In this document: positions 11,075-22,195 of the stretch, piece by piece | Layout: every line of letters begins with the position of its first letter | How positions within the stretch are numbered: the stretch's first letter is position 1 | From: Pseudovirgaria hyperparasitica | Taxonomy: Eukaryota > Ascomycota > Dothideomycetes > Acrospermales > Acrospermaceae | Assembly (NCBI RefSeq): GCF_010093815.1 | Contig: NW_022985554.1 | Coordinates: 1,396,999 to 1,460,998 of the forward strand | Length of the DNA: 64,000 nucleotides | Reading direction: 5' to 3' | The notes under the pieces: generated by a model | The model's database searches: none | The model's input: only the letters and a program-made list of their open reading frames with translations | Told to the model about the DNA's origin: nothing | Program-made: the position numbers and the translations under genes

Positions 11075-11732
11075 ATGGATGTCAAAAGCCCATCGCGCCG
11101 TTTCAAAGTCCTGATCATCCTAGCCGCCACTGTACTCTCTATCCTCTACCTCGCATACCCTCGTGCTCAGATCGATCCAGTGAATACCAGCAAAAACCAG
11201 CCTTTGAAGACTGCGGAGGGGAAGGGGAAGGCTGAAGAGGTGCGGTTCGAGAACGCAATCGCTCCCAAACTCGGAAACGAAACAGTAAAGTCAGTCTACA
11301 ATCAGTTGACAATCTGTAGTAGCAGAGCTGACGCCAGTTGCAGAGCTGAACTAGGCCGTGCCGCGTGGAGAGTGCTGCATACGACATTCGCACGATTCCC
11401 AGATGAGCCCACGGCGGATGAAAGCCAGGCCTTGAAAGACTATATACATCTGTTCCAGAGGCTATACCCTTGGTATGTGCTTGCGATACTTTGGCGTTAT
11501 CAAGCTAATGAACGATAGTGGTGAATGCGCGCAACATTTCCACGAACTCCTCAAGAAATTCCCTCCACAAGTGTCATCGCGAACATCGGCAGCAACATGG
11601 GGCTGTCACGTCCACAACGAGGTTAACAGGAAACTGGGCAAGGACATATTCGACTGCGCGAACATAGGTGACTTTTACGACTGTGGATGCGCAGATGACG
11701 AGGCTGGCGACAAGACGTCAAAAGACCCCTGA
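11075..11732 (+). CDS. ERV2: FAD-linked sulfhydryl oxidase, Erv2 type (ER)
   Basis: Forms disulfide bonds with FAD and molecular oxygen, feeding oxidative folding in the ER lumen. Three exons (11075-11289, 11344-11472, 11519-11732) encode 185 residues, close to yeast Erv2 (196). An N-terminal signal anchor is visible (about residues 10-30, FKVLIILAATVLSILYLAYP). The Erv/ALR core follows: AAWRVLHTTFARFPDEP, then the redox motif YPCGECAQHF, whose first Cys codon is split by the second intron. The flavin-binding WGCHVHNEVNRKLGK and a C-terminal DFYDCGCAD with a Cys pair, probably the shuttle disulfide, complete it. The signal anchor and lack of a mitochondrial targeting signal favour Erv2 over Erv1. 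Confidence 0.93.
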
Positions 11733-12458
11733 TCTGGGAGCCTTACTTTGTATACAACATGAACGCATTGCAGGGACAGGAGATGACGTGGCCGAGATGG
11801 CTCCTGGCGTTTTTTCGTGGCAACCACGACTGCATGAGTGGGCACACAGGTCGTAGTCGAGCTAGTCAGGAGTCACGACGTAGCGCTATCGTGCCCCTGG
11901 GAGTCAGTTGCAGACGCGTACGCAGACGACACATACGTCAAGCAGGGAGACGAGCCTGTTACCATCCATGCTCCTTACGTTGAGTGAGGTACCTTGAAAT
12001 TATGACGCCTGGGAGTAAAAAGAAACTCTGAAAGTGACCATGTAGGAGTAGAGTGAGAGTTTCTTCATGATATGACAGGATCATGATCATGATCATGATG
12101 AGTTCCAGGCTTGGACAAGTTCTCCTAAGATGATTTCATCTGTTGTTCGCTATATAACACGATCATCATCATATGCCGACTAGAGCAATAGCCCTGTCGA
12201 TCCCACCGCAACCATCCACATCCGAGCAACTAGTCCGAACATCAATGATCGAAGCACTTTCCTCGCGCCCGGCGTCGTCGCAACTGCCTGCAGCACCCCT
12301 GCGCAGTCATTACCATCACAAAAACAAAAACCACAAAAAAAACCATGCGTGTCTTCCGCTCAACTTGTATTATCGTCCTCACCAGCGCTCACCTCGCGCA
12401 TACATTCACATTCACTTTCCCCAGCTTTCCAAACATCCTCTCCAGGCACTACCCCACA
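11733..12458. other. Intergenic region between ERV2-like and DUF3074 genes
   Basis: No gene is seen. An ATCATG-type palindromic hexamer repeat lies at about 12081-12100. An ATG at 12345 opens an in-frame N-terminal extension of 38 residues to the downstream gene, but ATG 12459 is in better context. Confidence 0.5.
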
Positions 12459-13430
12459 ATGGCCACCGCCGCCCCACCCAAGGCAGAATACCTGCACATC
12501 ACGCCCCTGACCGCTACAGACCTGCCCGCGCACCCAGACCTCGCCAGCGCCCAACAACCCACCGGCCAAACACCCACCCTCCACGCCTTCACCACCGCCA
12601 TCCTCAAGCAAGGCGTCGAGTTCGCAACCTACTACTCCGATGCCTCCATCTTCGTGCCCAAGGGCGACAAGGCGAGTCCGCCATCAACGGCCAAGGTGAC
12701 GAGTCTGACGGGCAAGAACGTGCCGCGGACGACGGCCAGCGAGCAGTGGTTTGCGCGCCGCAGCGTGCACGAGGATGCGCGGAAGAATGGAACGGCGGAC
12801 TTTGAGCAGTTTGATGTGGTGCTGAATAAGGATCATAGTCGGAATGAGGACGATTATACGCCCGGGATATATGATGCGAATCGGCTGTTGGCGTGGGAGG
12901 GGATCGGGTCGGTGGAGGAGTTTGAGGGGGTTGAGATGAGTGGTGAGTGCAGTCTTTTGTCCGTCTGTGTCCTTTGATCGTCCATTCTGACCATGGACTT
13001 TACAGTCTACGAAATGTACCACAAACAGCCATTCCCCATCTCAGACCGCTTCTTCACAACCCTCGTCGTGGCCGCCACATACGCCGAGAAGAAATTCATC
13101 GTCGTCCAAGTCCCCGTCGACTCAGCAACCTTCCCAGCAGACTTCGTCGCATCCAAGTCCAACACCGTCGACGGCAAACATCGCAACGAGAAACGCAAGG
13201 TCGTACAGGGCCACTATGCCAGCGTGGAGCGTGTCCAGGCAAACGACTCGGACGGCACGGTCACATGGGAGGCGGGTACGGTGAGTTCGGCTGGAGGGTC
13301 GATTCCGGATGCGGTCACGAATCTGGCGTTGCCGGGCGAGTTGGCGAAGGATGTCGGGTTTGTGGTGGGCTTTGTGAATGGGCAGGTGTGGGAGGGGCGG
13401 GAGAGGCGGTTTGTTGTTGGGTCGTCGTAG
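12459..13430 (+). CDS. DUF3074 family protein (START-like fold), function unknown
   Basis: Two exons (12459-12942, 13006-13430) give 302 residues. The fungal DUF3074 pattern is clear: LHAFTTAILKQGVEFATYYSD near the N-terminus, then SEQWFARRSVHEDA, FEQFDVVLNKDHSRNEDDYT and, after the intron, VYEMYHKQPFPISDRFF followed by FIVVQVPVD and KVVQGHYASVERV. These proteins are thought to adopt a lipid-binding START-like fold, but no substrate is established. The start at 12459 lies in a good initiation context (ACAATGGCC). The alternative ATG at 12345 would add a hydrophobic, signal-like leader (MRVFRSTCIIVLTSAHLAH), so a secreted form cannot be excluded. The 3' part ends in a Gly/Val-rich segment (KDVGFVVGFVNGQVWEG). 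Confidence 0.85.
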
Positions 13431-15880
13431 GTGGTGAGGAGTTGTATGGCGATGTGTAGATGGAAGTGTGGGCTATAATTAGCTAGGACATTGTACGGCA
13501 CGTTCATGCAAGATGGCAATAATGGTAATCGAGTTAGGTGGAACGTAATGCTATGAAGGTAGGCACCCAATGTGCATATCAAACAAAGAGTTGCCTTATA
13601 TCGCAGTCCTCAAGACGCGTACAAAGGCAGTCATGGCGTACAAAGCAGGCAGGTAGGTATGTATGTAGCTAACAACCTCACAACGCCTCCATCCCATTGT
13701 TTGTCTAAATGCACGACATAGTACAATATACGTGCATACTTGACTGCAGCAGTATCGATAGTGTCGTTGTGTGTGTGTGTGTCACAAGAGACTGGTGATT
13801 GGAGCAGGTACATGGCATGGGCTTTCTCGTCCTTCCCCATCTCACTGACGGCGGCGGCTAGACATAGGTCCGACTTCAACCCAAACGCATGGATGGTCAA
13901 CGGCACGATCTAGGCTGGGCTACGCTCCCCCTCTCCAAGTCCCCAATCTTCGGCAAGACCCGCGGGCGATTATCTGATGCATGATATGCATGCGTGCGAG
14001 TAATGCGTGCATGGCGTGTTTATGAGTTGATTTGAGTGTAGTTGAGTGTAGTTGAGTGCGCAGATCCATGAGGTGTTGGCAGTGTCCATGATGTACATAT
14101 AGTAGCAACCAGCGTCCAACTCATCAGGGGGTTCGTTCTGTCGCGCAGGACTAATTAATGAACTAGTCGAATCGAAGCCACTGCAAAGGCTCTTTCTCGC
14201 GATCGAAAGGAAAGCGTTGTTCTAGAAGAAGAACGGGGCATACTATACTACTGCACTATTAGTTTTGAAACGTTCGTGCTGTGTGGGTACACGGGCACAC
14301 GGCACACAGCCACGGGATGTTTTAAATTCGCGATGCATGTATGTACAGTATGTGTATGTATGTATGTAACAGAAACGCTCCGGTCGGGTTATGCATGAGC
14401 GTTTGTTTGTTGGGTATTGCGAGGCAGAATGTCTGTCTAGATGTTGAGTGGAATATGCTCCGAGACGGTAACACGGGACGAGGCTGGTGTTTGTAGTACG
14501 TACAGTACAGTACCACTCTTTTTACTGCCACTACCACTACTACTCCCACGTAAGACGTAAGACGCAAGTAGAGTTGGCATGGTCGCAGACAGACAGACCG
14601 TTCAAGGCGCTGGGCCAAGAACGAAAGGTTATTGGGAAGTATAAAGGGCTGGGGCATCGGGGGACTGGGCTTGAACCTTGAACGGTGGTTTGTGCGGTGC
14701 GGGCGGCAGTTTCATCGTCGTACAAGGGCATTGGCTCGACGCCGCTTGACGGACACGGCGATGTAGATGGTTGTGTAGTAGTATGTATGTATGTATGTAG
14801 CAAGCAGTGCGACATTGGGGAAGAAGCACGATCATGGTCGATATTGGGGTTTGTGCGCAGAGAGCGATAATGGTGGTGGTGGTGGTGTGGCAAGATGCGA
14901 GAGGTTGTGGATGAGGAAGTTGGGAGGGCGGACTGTACTGGACTGTACTGTATTATATTAGCTAGGTACAGTGTGTAATGGTGGAAGGGCTAAAAGGACG
15001 CGCAAGGCAATGATGAGTGAATAGTTGGGACTGATGGACAGGGGAATGTTGATGGTGGTTGCATTGCATTGCGTTCCATTCCCATCTGGCGGGTGGAGGT
15101 GATTAGGTGGCAGGACAGGCCATGCAAAGCACGAAATGGCGGGCGATGCAGCCAAAGAACGTGCCTGGACGTTGCCTGGATTGGGGGCTCAAGAGGCTTA
15201 AAAGAGGGCTTGAAAGGAGTGCGGAGGTGCCTGAGCTGGCTGACCAGTCACCAAACAGAACACACCAGCCGCCTTCCCTGCGCGTTCATGATAACTTTAA
15301 TTTCCTCCTGCTCCTCCTCCTCCTCCCCTCTCCCACTCCCAAATACCTCATCCTTCATCTTCCTCGATACGATAGTCGCTCGCATCATTCTCCCCCCCAA
15401 CCCCCGCAGCAGACTGTGTCTTCTCTCCAATATACACTCCCGTTTGACGGCTCTGCGCTGCTCTGCCATCATCCTGGCTGTTCCGGTCTGGCCCGCTCCC
15501 TCGCCGTAGCTATACTTTATAGCCATCTCCCTTTCCGTCACTGGCACCAAAACCCGTCCCACGGTTCACCACCCGCTCCCACTGCCTGGAACTCGGCGTC
15601 ATTGACCTGCAAAATCTCTCAGCTATCCTCCATCCACATCTTCTACGTCTCAATTCATCCTCGATATGTCAAGATTCTTCTAAATTGCTTCCTCATCCCC
15701 CCCCGTACCTTCTCGGGACCTTCAGAGCTGCGCTCCCCTTCATCAAGCAGACTCGATTGAAGCGTCGGCCTTTTGCCAAATCTTTCGAGCCCTGCTTCTT
15801 CTTCTTCTTCTCTTCTTTCTGAGCACTTTTACGCCGCACACTTTTACTCTACCTTCGCAACTTTGATTCGCAGCAACATC
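13431..15880. other. Long gene-free stretch with pyrimidine-rich leader
   Basis: About 2.45 kb without a supportable coding exon. TATG/GTAT-type and GTGT microsatellite patches occur near 13770, 14336-14367 and 14780. From about 15290 to 15870 the plus strand is strongly C/T-rich, as in long 5' leaders of fungal genes, and probably belongs to the gene starting at 15881. Open frames inside this tract are low-complexity Ser/Leu/Pro strings that I do not consider coding. Confidence 0.45.
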
Positions 15881-16459
15881 ATGTCGTCCGCAGACGAGAA
15901 GACCACCTTTGGTGCCGTCGTTGAGACCCACCTCTCCCGACCAACTCCCCAACACCTCGACACCACCTTCTCGCAAGCCTCGCCCATCTCCAATTTCAAT
16001 TCGCTTCCCACCACTCCGACCAAGCTTGACCACGACCCGGCGAATCCCTACTTTGCAGGTCACAGCAATGGAACCGAGCACGGCGCGTTCAGCAAGACGC
16101 ACCTCGATGCCTACGCCAGCGACGTCGAGGCTGGTACGCCTCTTTCGACCGCTACAACTGTTCAGCTGAAGGGCTCAGTCGATGGTCGACTCAAGGAGTG
16201 CAGCAAAATGAGCATGTGGCCCTCGAAACAGTCGCTCATTGCCGATGCCAAGGCTGCGAAGAGACAGCGCCGCTGTGGAGGCCACGACCCTATGAGGAAC
16301 CTATCCAAGAAACAGAAGCTCACTGCGAAGATTCTCATTGCGCTTCTGGCAGTTGGCCTGGCTGTCGGCTTGGGTGTGGGCATTAGCAGAGCTGTGGGTG
16401 GTGGCATCTGGTCCGGCGATCATAAAACAAAGTATATTCCTAACGATCAGGGCCATTGA
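15881..16459 (+). CDS. Small single-pass membrane protein, function unknown
   Basis: An uninterrupted frame of 192 residues begins at ATG 15881, in the context ATCATGTCG, with a purine at neither -3 nor +4. An in-frame upstream ATG at 15773 would add a low-complexity leader and I did not use it. The first 140 residues are hydrophilic and rich in Ser, Thr and Pro. They are followed by a basic stretch (KAAKRQRRCGGHDP, LSKKQKLTAK) and one hydrophobic helix with regular Gly spacing (ILIALLAVGLAVGLGVGISR) near residues 155-175. The short tail ends in a polar GDHKTKYIPNDQGH. Positive charges before the helix favour a type II-like orientation with the long N-domain in the cytosol. No named family is recognised; the composition and length are typical of lineage-restricted fungal proteins. 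Confidence 0.7.
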   Translation: MSSADEKTTFGAVVETHLSRPTPQHLDTTFSQASPISNFNSLPTTPTKLDHDPANPYFAGHSNGTEHGAFSKTHLDAYASDVEAGTPLSTATTVQLKGSVDGRLKECSKMSMWPSKQSLIADAKAAKRQRRCGGHDPMRNLSKKQKLTAKILIALLAVGLAVGLGVGISRAVGGGIWSGDHKTKYIPNDQGH

Positions 16460-17329
16460 TGATAGGTATGTTGTGCTCCTGGACATCTATGGCACGCCCG
16501 ACTGACCTGTGTCATAGTACTACCGACTTGGCCATTGAACGGCATCTTCTCTTCTTTTTCGAGCCAATACTTTAGAGGGTTCATTCTGGTCGACTTGTTA
16601 TTGTATACCAAGTCGTTCTCAAACGGTTATCTCGACTTTGTTTGGCATTCTAGCCTCTCGTCTCTCGTGTGTCGCCCAGAGTCTGTCGCCAACCAGCGTC
16701 ACTCTGCTTGAACACACTACTCGCGCATATCAAAAAGAGGCGTTTAAGCTTTATTAGTTGGTGGACAAGGCTCTTCCGGCGCAATGCGGTCTTCCACATC
16801 CTCCTACTTGTGAGGCTCCTTGTATATAGGATTTGCGGGCGTTCTCAACCATTGGTTCAGCATTTCATTTGTTCAGGACTATGCAGGAAGCATAAATTAA
16901 GATACTCAGTCTGTTGTTAGTCACACAGACATCTGGCAGGACTGCGACTGGAACGAATCCAGCGCTCATAGAGCAGTCTTGTAGTCCATTCATCGTTGAA
17001 ACGCGCACAGCCACCCGTGCTGGCGTTTCTTATTCGATTACATTTAATGAATTTGCTCTTTTTTTGCGTGCTGCCGTGATTGATCTAGGATGAGTAGAGA
17101 CTTGGAATGCCAAATGTCGTCTTGTGAAGTTACGCACCGCAAGTGGTCTGGAATGGCGACGCCTCATTTGTGGCTGTTCTCCAAAAACGTGGTGAGGCTG
17201 TGGGGGAGCTAGCCACGTGCAAGTGTGTCATTTTCGCGACAACCTCACAGCTGCCGTCGTCTGAACCACCAACTACCACTTGCCTACCGTTCCACACCTT
17301 TCCAATTGTCCTTGCAAACTTCCTGGACC
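16460..17329. other. Intergenic region
   Basis: The 3' flank of the small membrane protein and the promoter region of the cyclophilin gene. No exon or RNA gene is seen. Confidence 0.5.
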
Positions 17330-19412
17330 ATGGCGGACTCTCAGACTGTGGGCTCTGCCACACCGAAACGATCGCGCGACGAGTTCGAGAAGGACGGAGC
17401 AGTCACTAATCCTGGAGACGATGGTAGCTATTACTTACTTGCCCATATCCTCACAGCAAGACCGCACCCTAACAACGTACACAGACGACGCATCCTCCTC
17501 AGACGACGACGATGACTTTGGCCCCGCCCCCCTCGCTGCGACCGCACCGCCAAAGAAGAAGCGCAAACTGCCCTACCAGAAGCTCTACGTTGCCGCCCTG
17601 CCCAGCTCAGCCCGCTACTCGCGCTCGCTCATGCACCGCGACCAGCTCTCCTTCCTCACCCTGACCCCGCACTCCGACTTCCTCATCACCAGCTCCGTCG
17701 ACGGCATCGTCAAGTTCTGGAAGAAGACGCCCGGCGCGCTCGAGTTTGTCAAGGAGTTCCGGAGCCATGTGGGCGAGATCAGGGCCGTGAGCGTGAGCGT
17801 GGATGGGCGCAGCTATGCGACGTGTGGTGCGGATAGGAGTGTCAAGATCTTTGATGTCGCGACGTTTGATCTGCTTGCCATGTTGAAGCTCGAGTATGTG
17901 CCTGGGTGTGTGTGCTGGGTGCATGGGGGAAAGGGGGCGAGGTTTCCGCTGCTTGCGGTGGCGGATGCGGAGAGTGCCGTGGTGAGGATATATGATGGGC
18001 GGGGCGAGAATCTGGAGCCGCTGCATGTGATTGGGAGTTTGCATAGGAAGCCTGTGACGCTGATGGCGTATAATAAGGAGTACGACTGTGTTGTCTCGGC
18101 GGACGAGGGGGGCATGCTCGAGTACTGGCGGCCGAGCGGCAGCTACGAGAAGCCCGAGAGCGTGTGGCAGATGAAGAGCGCGACGAACCTGTTTGAGTTC
18201 AAGAAGGCCAAAGCCGTGCCGACGTCGCTGACGATATCCCCCACCGGCACCCAATTCGCCACATTCTCCTTTCCCGACCGCAAGGTGCGCGTCTTCGACT
18301 TTGCAACCGGCAAGCTGCTCAGGACATACGACGAGTCGATCCAGACGATCGAGGAAATGCAACAAGCCGGCACGGCCGCCGCGCGCATCGACGACATCGA
18401 ATTCGCCCGACGCATCGCCGTGGAGCGCGACCTCGACCAGCCCGCCGTCCGAACCCGGCTCAACGTCGTCTTTGACGAAACAGGCCACTTTATCCTCTAC
18501 GGCTCGCTGTACGGCGTCAAGGTCGTCAACACGCTCACAAACAGGGTCATGAAGCTGTACGGCAAAGACGAGCCCTTTCGCGCCCTCAACCTCGCCCTCT
18601 ACCAGGGGCAACCAGACAAGAAAGCCGTCGTCACCGTTGAAATGGCCGCGTCCGAGAATCCGCTCCTCCAGGAAGCCGAGGCGCGAGACGCCATGCTCGC
18701 CGCTACAGGCGCCGGCAAAGTGCGCTTCTACATGTTTACCAACGTCTCCGAGTAAGCCCCCTTGCATCCCTCCCTCAAACCCAATCCCCAAGCCCAACAA
18801 CCTAACCCTCTAAAAACCAACAGAATAACAAAATCAACCCGCGACATCCAAAACGAGAAACCCACCCCGCAATCCGCCCTGTCCCTGTCCCTGTCCAAAC
18901 TCCCCACAACCCAACCCCCACAAACAGGCACAACCGCAATCCTCCACACCACCCTCGGCGACATCACCCTCCTCCTCAACCCCCTCGCCGCCCCCCTCGC
19001 CGTCGAGAACTTCACCACCCACGCCCGAAACACATACTACAACAACACGCCCTTCCACCGCATCATCCCCAAATTCATGATCCAGACCGGCGACCCCCTC
19101 GGCGACGGCACCGGCGGCGAATCCATCTGGGCCGGCCCACCACATAATAAACCCTACTTCAGAGACGAGATTGCCCTTGATGTGCTGCGCCATGATCGGC
19201 CGTATACGGTTAGTATGGCCAATTCCGGGCCGGATTCGAATGGGAGTCAGTTTTTTATTACGACGGGTAAGGCCGAGTGGTTGGATGGGAAGCATACTGC
19301 TTTTGGGAGGGCGGTTGCGGGCTTGGATGTTGTGCATCGGATTGAGGGGGTGAGGTGTTGGAGGGAGAGGCCGGAGGTTGATGTGCGGATTGTGGATGTG
19401 GAGATTTTGTAG
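17330..19412 (+). CDS. WD40-cyclophilin peptidyl-prolyl isomerase (PPWD1 type)
   Basis: Nuclear cyclophilin associated with the spliceosome in other eukaryotes; it isomerises Xaa-Pro bonds. Three exons (17330-17423, 17485-18751, 18824-19412) give 649 residues, as in PPWD1 (646 in human). The order is an acidic/basic N-tail (DDDDDFGP, PPKKKRKLPYQKLY, a likely nuclear signal), then WD40-type repeats from about residue 70 (HRDQLSFLTLTPHSDFLITS, GIVKFWKK, CGADRSVKIFDV). After an extended linker the cyclophilin domain occupies roughly the last 165 residues. Its active-site blocks are present: FHRIIPKFMIQTGDP with the catalytic Arg, then SMANSGPDSNGSQFFIT and WLDGKHTAFGRAV, with Trp in the cyclosporin-contact position. 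Joining is exact at both introns. Confidence 0.95.
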
Positions 19413-19684
19413 GGCTTGCTTGCTTGGAGAAGGGGGGGGCTTGAGGGGATGGGTTGAGGGGATGGGTGGGTGTGTAGATGATGATTCATATTTTAAATCT
19501 TGAAGAGTATGATTGATTTTCATCCAGACAGTTACCTGACCAAGTAGAGTAGAGATTCGTGTAACAGACAAGTTAGGCTACCACCCACCACTAACTCACG
19601 CACTCAAAATACACAAAAATCCCAAAACCCGTAGGATACATCTCCAACAAAATATAACATCAAGCACTGCCCTGCCCCAATCAA

Positions 19685-21233
19685 TCAAACCCCAAACCCA
19701 CTCCCCCTCAACCTCTCCCCAAGCGCCCGATACCGCCCCGCACGCACATACGCCGGCACCTTACCCCACACGTCCACCACCCGCCCATCACACTCCAGCC
19801 CTTCCTCGTACAGCAGACAGTCGAGGATATGCTTGCTCACCGTGCTTTCGGCGAGGGGCTTTGTGGTGGTCTTTGTGGTGGTGGTGGTGGTGCTATTACT
19901 GTTTGTGGATGTGGATGTGGAGGTGTTGTTGGTGATGTTGGTATTGTTGCGGCGGCGACTCGGCAACAGGGCGGCAATGGTGGCGAGGGGCAGTTTTTGG
20001 TGGTGCCAGAGAGAGTAGATTTGGAGGCTTGTGGGGGACGGGGAGGAGGGGGAGGTGCTGCGGAATTGGAGTTGCCAGGCTGTGGCGCGGAGGAGGGTTG
20101 TGTTGTTGTCGTTATCGTTGTCGTTGTCGTGGTCGGCGGCGGAGCTGGGGGGTTCTGGGTCCGTGGTGCTGTCGGTGTGGGTGGATGGCGTGGGAAGGGC
20201 GGGATAGTCGATGCTGTCTGGAGAGAGGTGGAGCTTGTCCATGTGTTTGGTGGCAGATGCCACTGCTTGATCCTCGTCTTGGTCCTCCGGGGCAGTCTCG
20301 TATTGCTCGTCGGCGGCGTCTTCGCCATCTCCTTCTTCTCCATCGCCCACCGCTGTAGATGCCGACTCTACTGCCTTCTTCGTGGTCCTCGGCTTGACGG
20401 GCTTGATCACAACTACGCCCTTGGGAAGCTGGATCGCCAATTTCAACTCTGCAAACGCAGGGCGGGGCGGGGCCGGTCTCATCGCCTTCCTCTTCCTTTC
20501 CAACACATCAAAGAGCCTCAGACCGGCATACGCATCCGTAGCGGCGTATGCTGCTTGCTCGTGGCTGAGCGGTTTGCTCCAGTCGCTCTCTCGCACGGCG
20601 CCTTTGGCTAGTGGCAGTTGGAGGTGCTCTTGGACCTGACTTGCCAGCGACACGAGTTTCTTGTTGACCTGTGCCGGGTCCGTGGTGGAGTATGTGATGA
20701 TTTTATGCAGGTGACTCAGTTCAATTAGACCTCGGGCTTCGATGCCCAGATACTTACGCAGCCGCGTCGTGTCAGCAGAGATCGCCACGCCCACCTTTAC
20801 AGTTGCATCAGACTCCAATATCTGCTTCAGAGAGGCGGGCAACAGATCGTGGTCCTTGTCCTTTGTACTGGCCCAGAGGCTGATGTGGAAAAGTCCAACG
20901 CGTGTCTCGCTGGCGAGCTGGATCAGCGACGCGTTGTCTCGCGCGCCGGCTGTCGGAAATGCGTTTGGTTTCCACTCGATATCGAAGCCGAGAACCGGCT
21001 CGTTGACGAAGTGCTTGAGAGCGTCCTCTGACACCTTCTTGTTCCTGCAGTAATGGACAAGGACTTTTTCGTCATCCGGTCCGCGATACAAGCTATGACT
21101 GTAAAAGGCTTTGGATAGTGTTGGAGAAGCGTTCATGGCTTCGTAGAGGGACTCGTTTGGTATTTGATACTTCAGCGCTTCATGCTCTTCCTCGGCCTCG
21201 GCCTCACTTTCGTTCTCGCTCTCGTCCTCCCCT

Positions 21234-21264
<31 letters not shown>

Positions 21265-22195
21265 CGCTCCCACGATCGCTCGCGCTCCCGGATTCGCTTT
21301 CCATGTTATCGCTGCTGTCTGACTCCGAAGAAATATATTGGGAGCCTTCGTCTCCACCATGGTCATCATCTGGTGCTGAAACAGTGTCGTTATCCTCGGA
21401 CGAAGTGGGTGCGCCAGAATCGCCATAGCCCTGTGTGGACGCTGTGCTGTCGTCTGGTGATCCAGTGGAACCAGTTCCAGGAGTGTGCTCACTGCTTTCG
21501 GAGCTCACCGGGTCGCTTGCGCCAGCGCTCCGGGCCCGCGTAAGGTCCTTATGGTCATGAGTGTCTGATGGTTTGGTGGAGTCAAATGTCGTCGTTACCA
21601 TATGGCGAATCTCGTTATCCGATCCGGTATCAGCATCGCTGGCAGTAATCTGCTCTTCATCTCCTGCGTCCTGCAATAACAGACCTCCTACACTAATAGA
21701 GTGGTGTGTTTCAGCCTCGAACTCGCCAAATTCATCGTCTGAAAAGCTCCGACGACTGCCAGAAACTTCGCCGTCGTTGCGTTTTTTGGTGACACTAACG
21801 GCCTTGCTGTCGCCGACATCTGCACGCTCTTCATTCTCCAACATTTCCTCAGTTTTCTGATTTATATCGTGCATGGAATCAGCGTCATGGCCCTTTCTCG
21901 AGTACCTGAAGAGATGGCTTTCAATATGAGCCCGCTGCTTTGGATTCTTTTGCATTTCCTCGACCTGCTGGTTGATGATGGCTCGCGCCCGAGACTTCCC
22001 ACCGCGATCGCCGAGTGTTGTGTAATAACTCATCCCCGTTAAGGCACCGGAGAGAAGCGCCAAGGTACCTGGAACGCGGTCGTGTTGTCCTCTGGTGCCA
22101 TCGGTTTCGATCCACAGATGGTGTCGGGCAGGTGCACGGCGGGGCGAAGGACCAGGTCTCGTCGAGCGGAAAACAGAGGTGTGTATCGGGGACAA
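19685..22195 (-). CDS. WRN-like 3'-5' exonuclease (DEDDy) with C-terminal helix-turn-helix; 5' end uncertain
   Basis: DnaQ-fold nuclease closest in motif pattern to the exonuclease of Werner protein. Counting from the first ATG at 22033 (782 residues), Exo I is VLGFDIEWKP near 350, Exo II is GVAISADTTRLRKYLG near 420 and Exo III is YAATDAYAGLRLF near 496-507. All four acidic residues and the Tyr are therefore kept. A C-terminal segment (LQIYSLWHHQKLPLATIAAL then STVSKHILDCLLYEEG) resembles the HTH_40 domain found beside RecQ/WRN proteins. The first half is disordered, with a Ser-Glu repeat tract encoded by a hexamer microsatellite. The open frame continues without an ATG to 22195 and reads like a basic, Arg-rich presequence, so an upstream 5' exon and mitochondrial targeting are likely. 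It has no helicase domain. Confidence 0.85.
21229..21277. repeat. Coding hexamer microsatellite (Ser-Glu tract)
   Basis: Tandem CTTTCA-type hexamers on the plus strand encode alternating Ser-Glu dipeptides on the minus strand inside the disordered region of the exonuclease gene. Confidence 0.75.

Noticed and set aside
12173-12805. Plus-strand frame of 210 codons overlapping the DUF3074 gene
   Set aside because: His/Arg/Pro-rich shadow in another phase of the real coding frame.
15107-15760. 217-codon plus-strand frame in the pyrimidine-rich leader
   Set aside because: Leu/Ser/Pro strings from a C/T tract; no domain and no codon signature, so treated as leader.
17607-18800. Long minus-strand open frame (397 codons) opposite the WD40-cyclophilin gene
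   Set aside because: It is the shadow of GC-rich codons of the true plus-strand gene; its translation is low-complexity and matches no family.
18834-20343. Minus- and plus-strand frames overlapping the cyclophilin and exonuclease 3' ends
   Set aside because: Pro/His/Thr- or Gly/Val-rich translations typical of out-of-frame reading of C-rich DNA.
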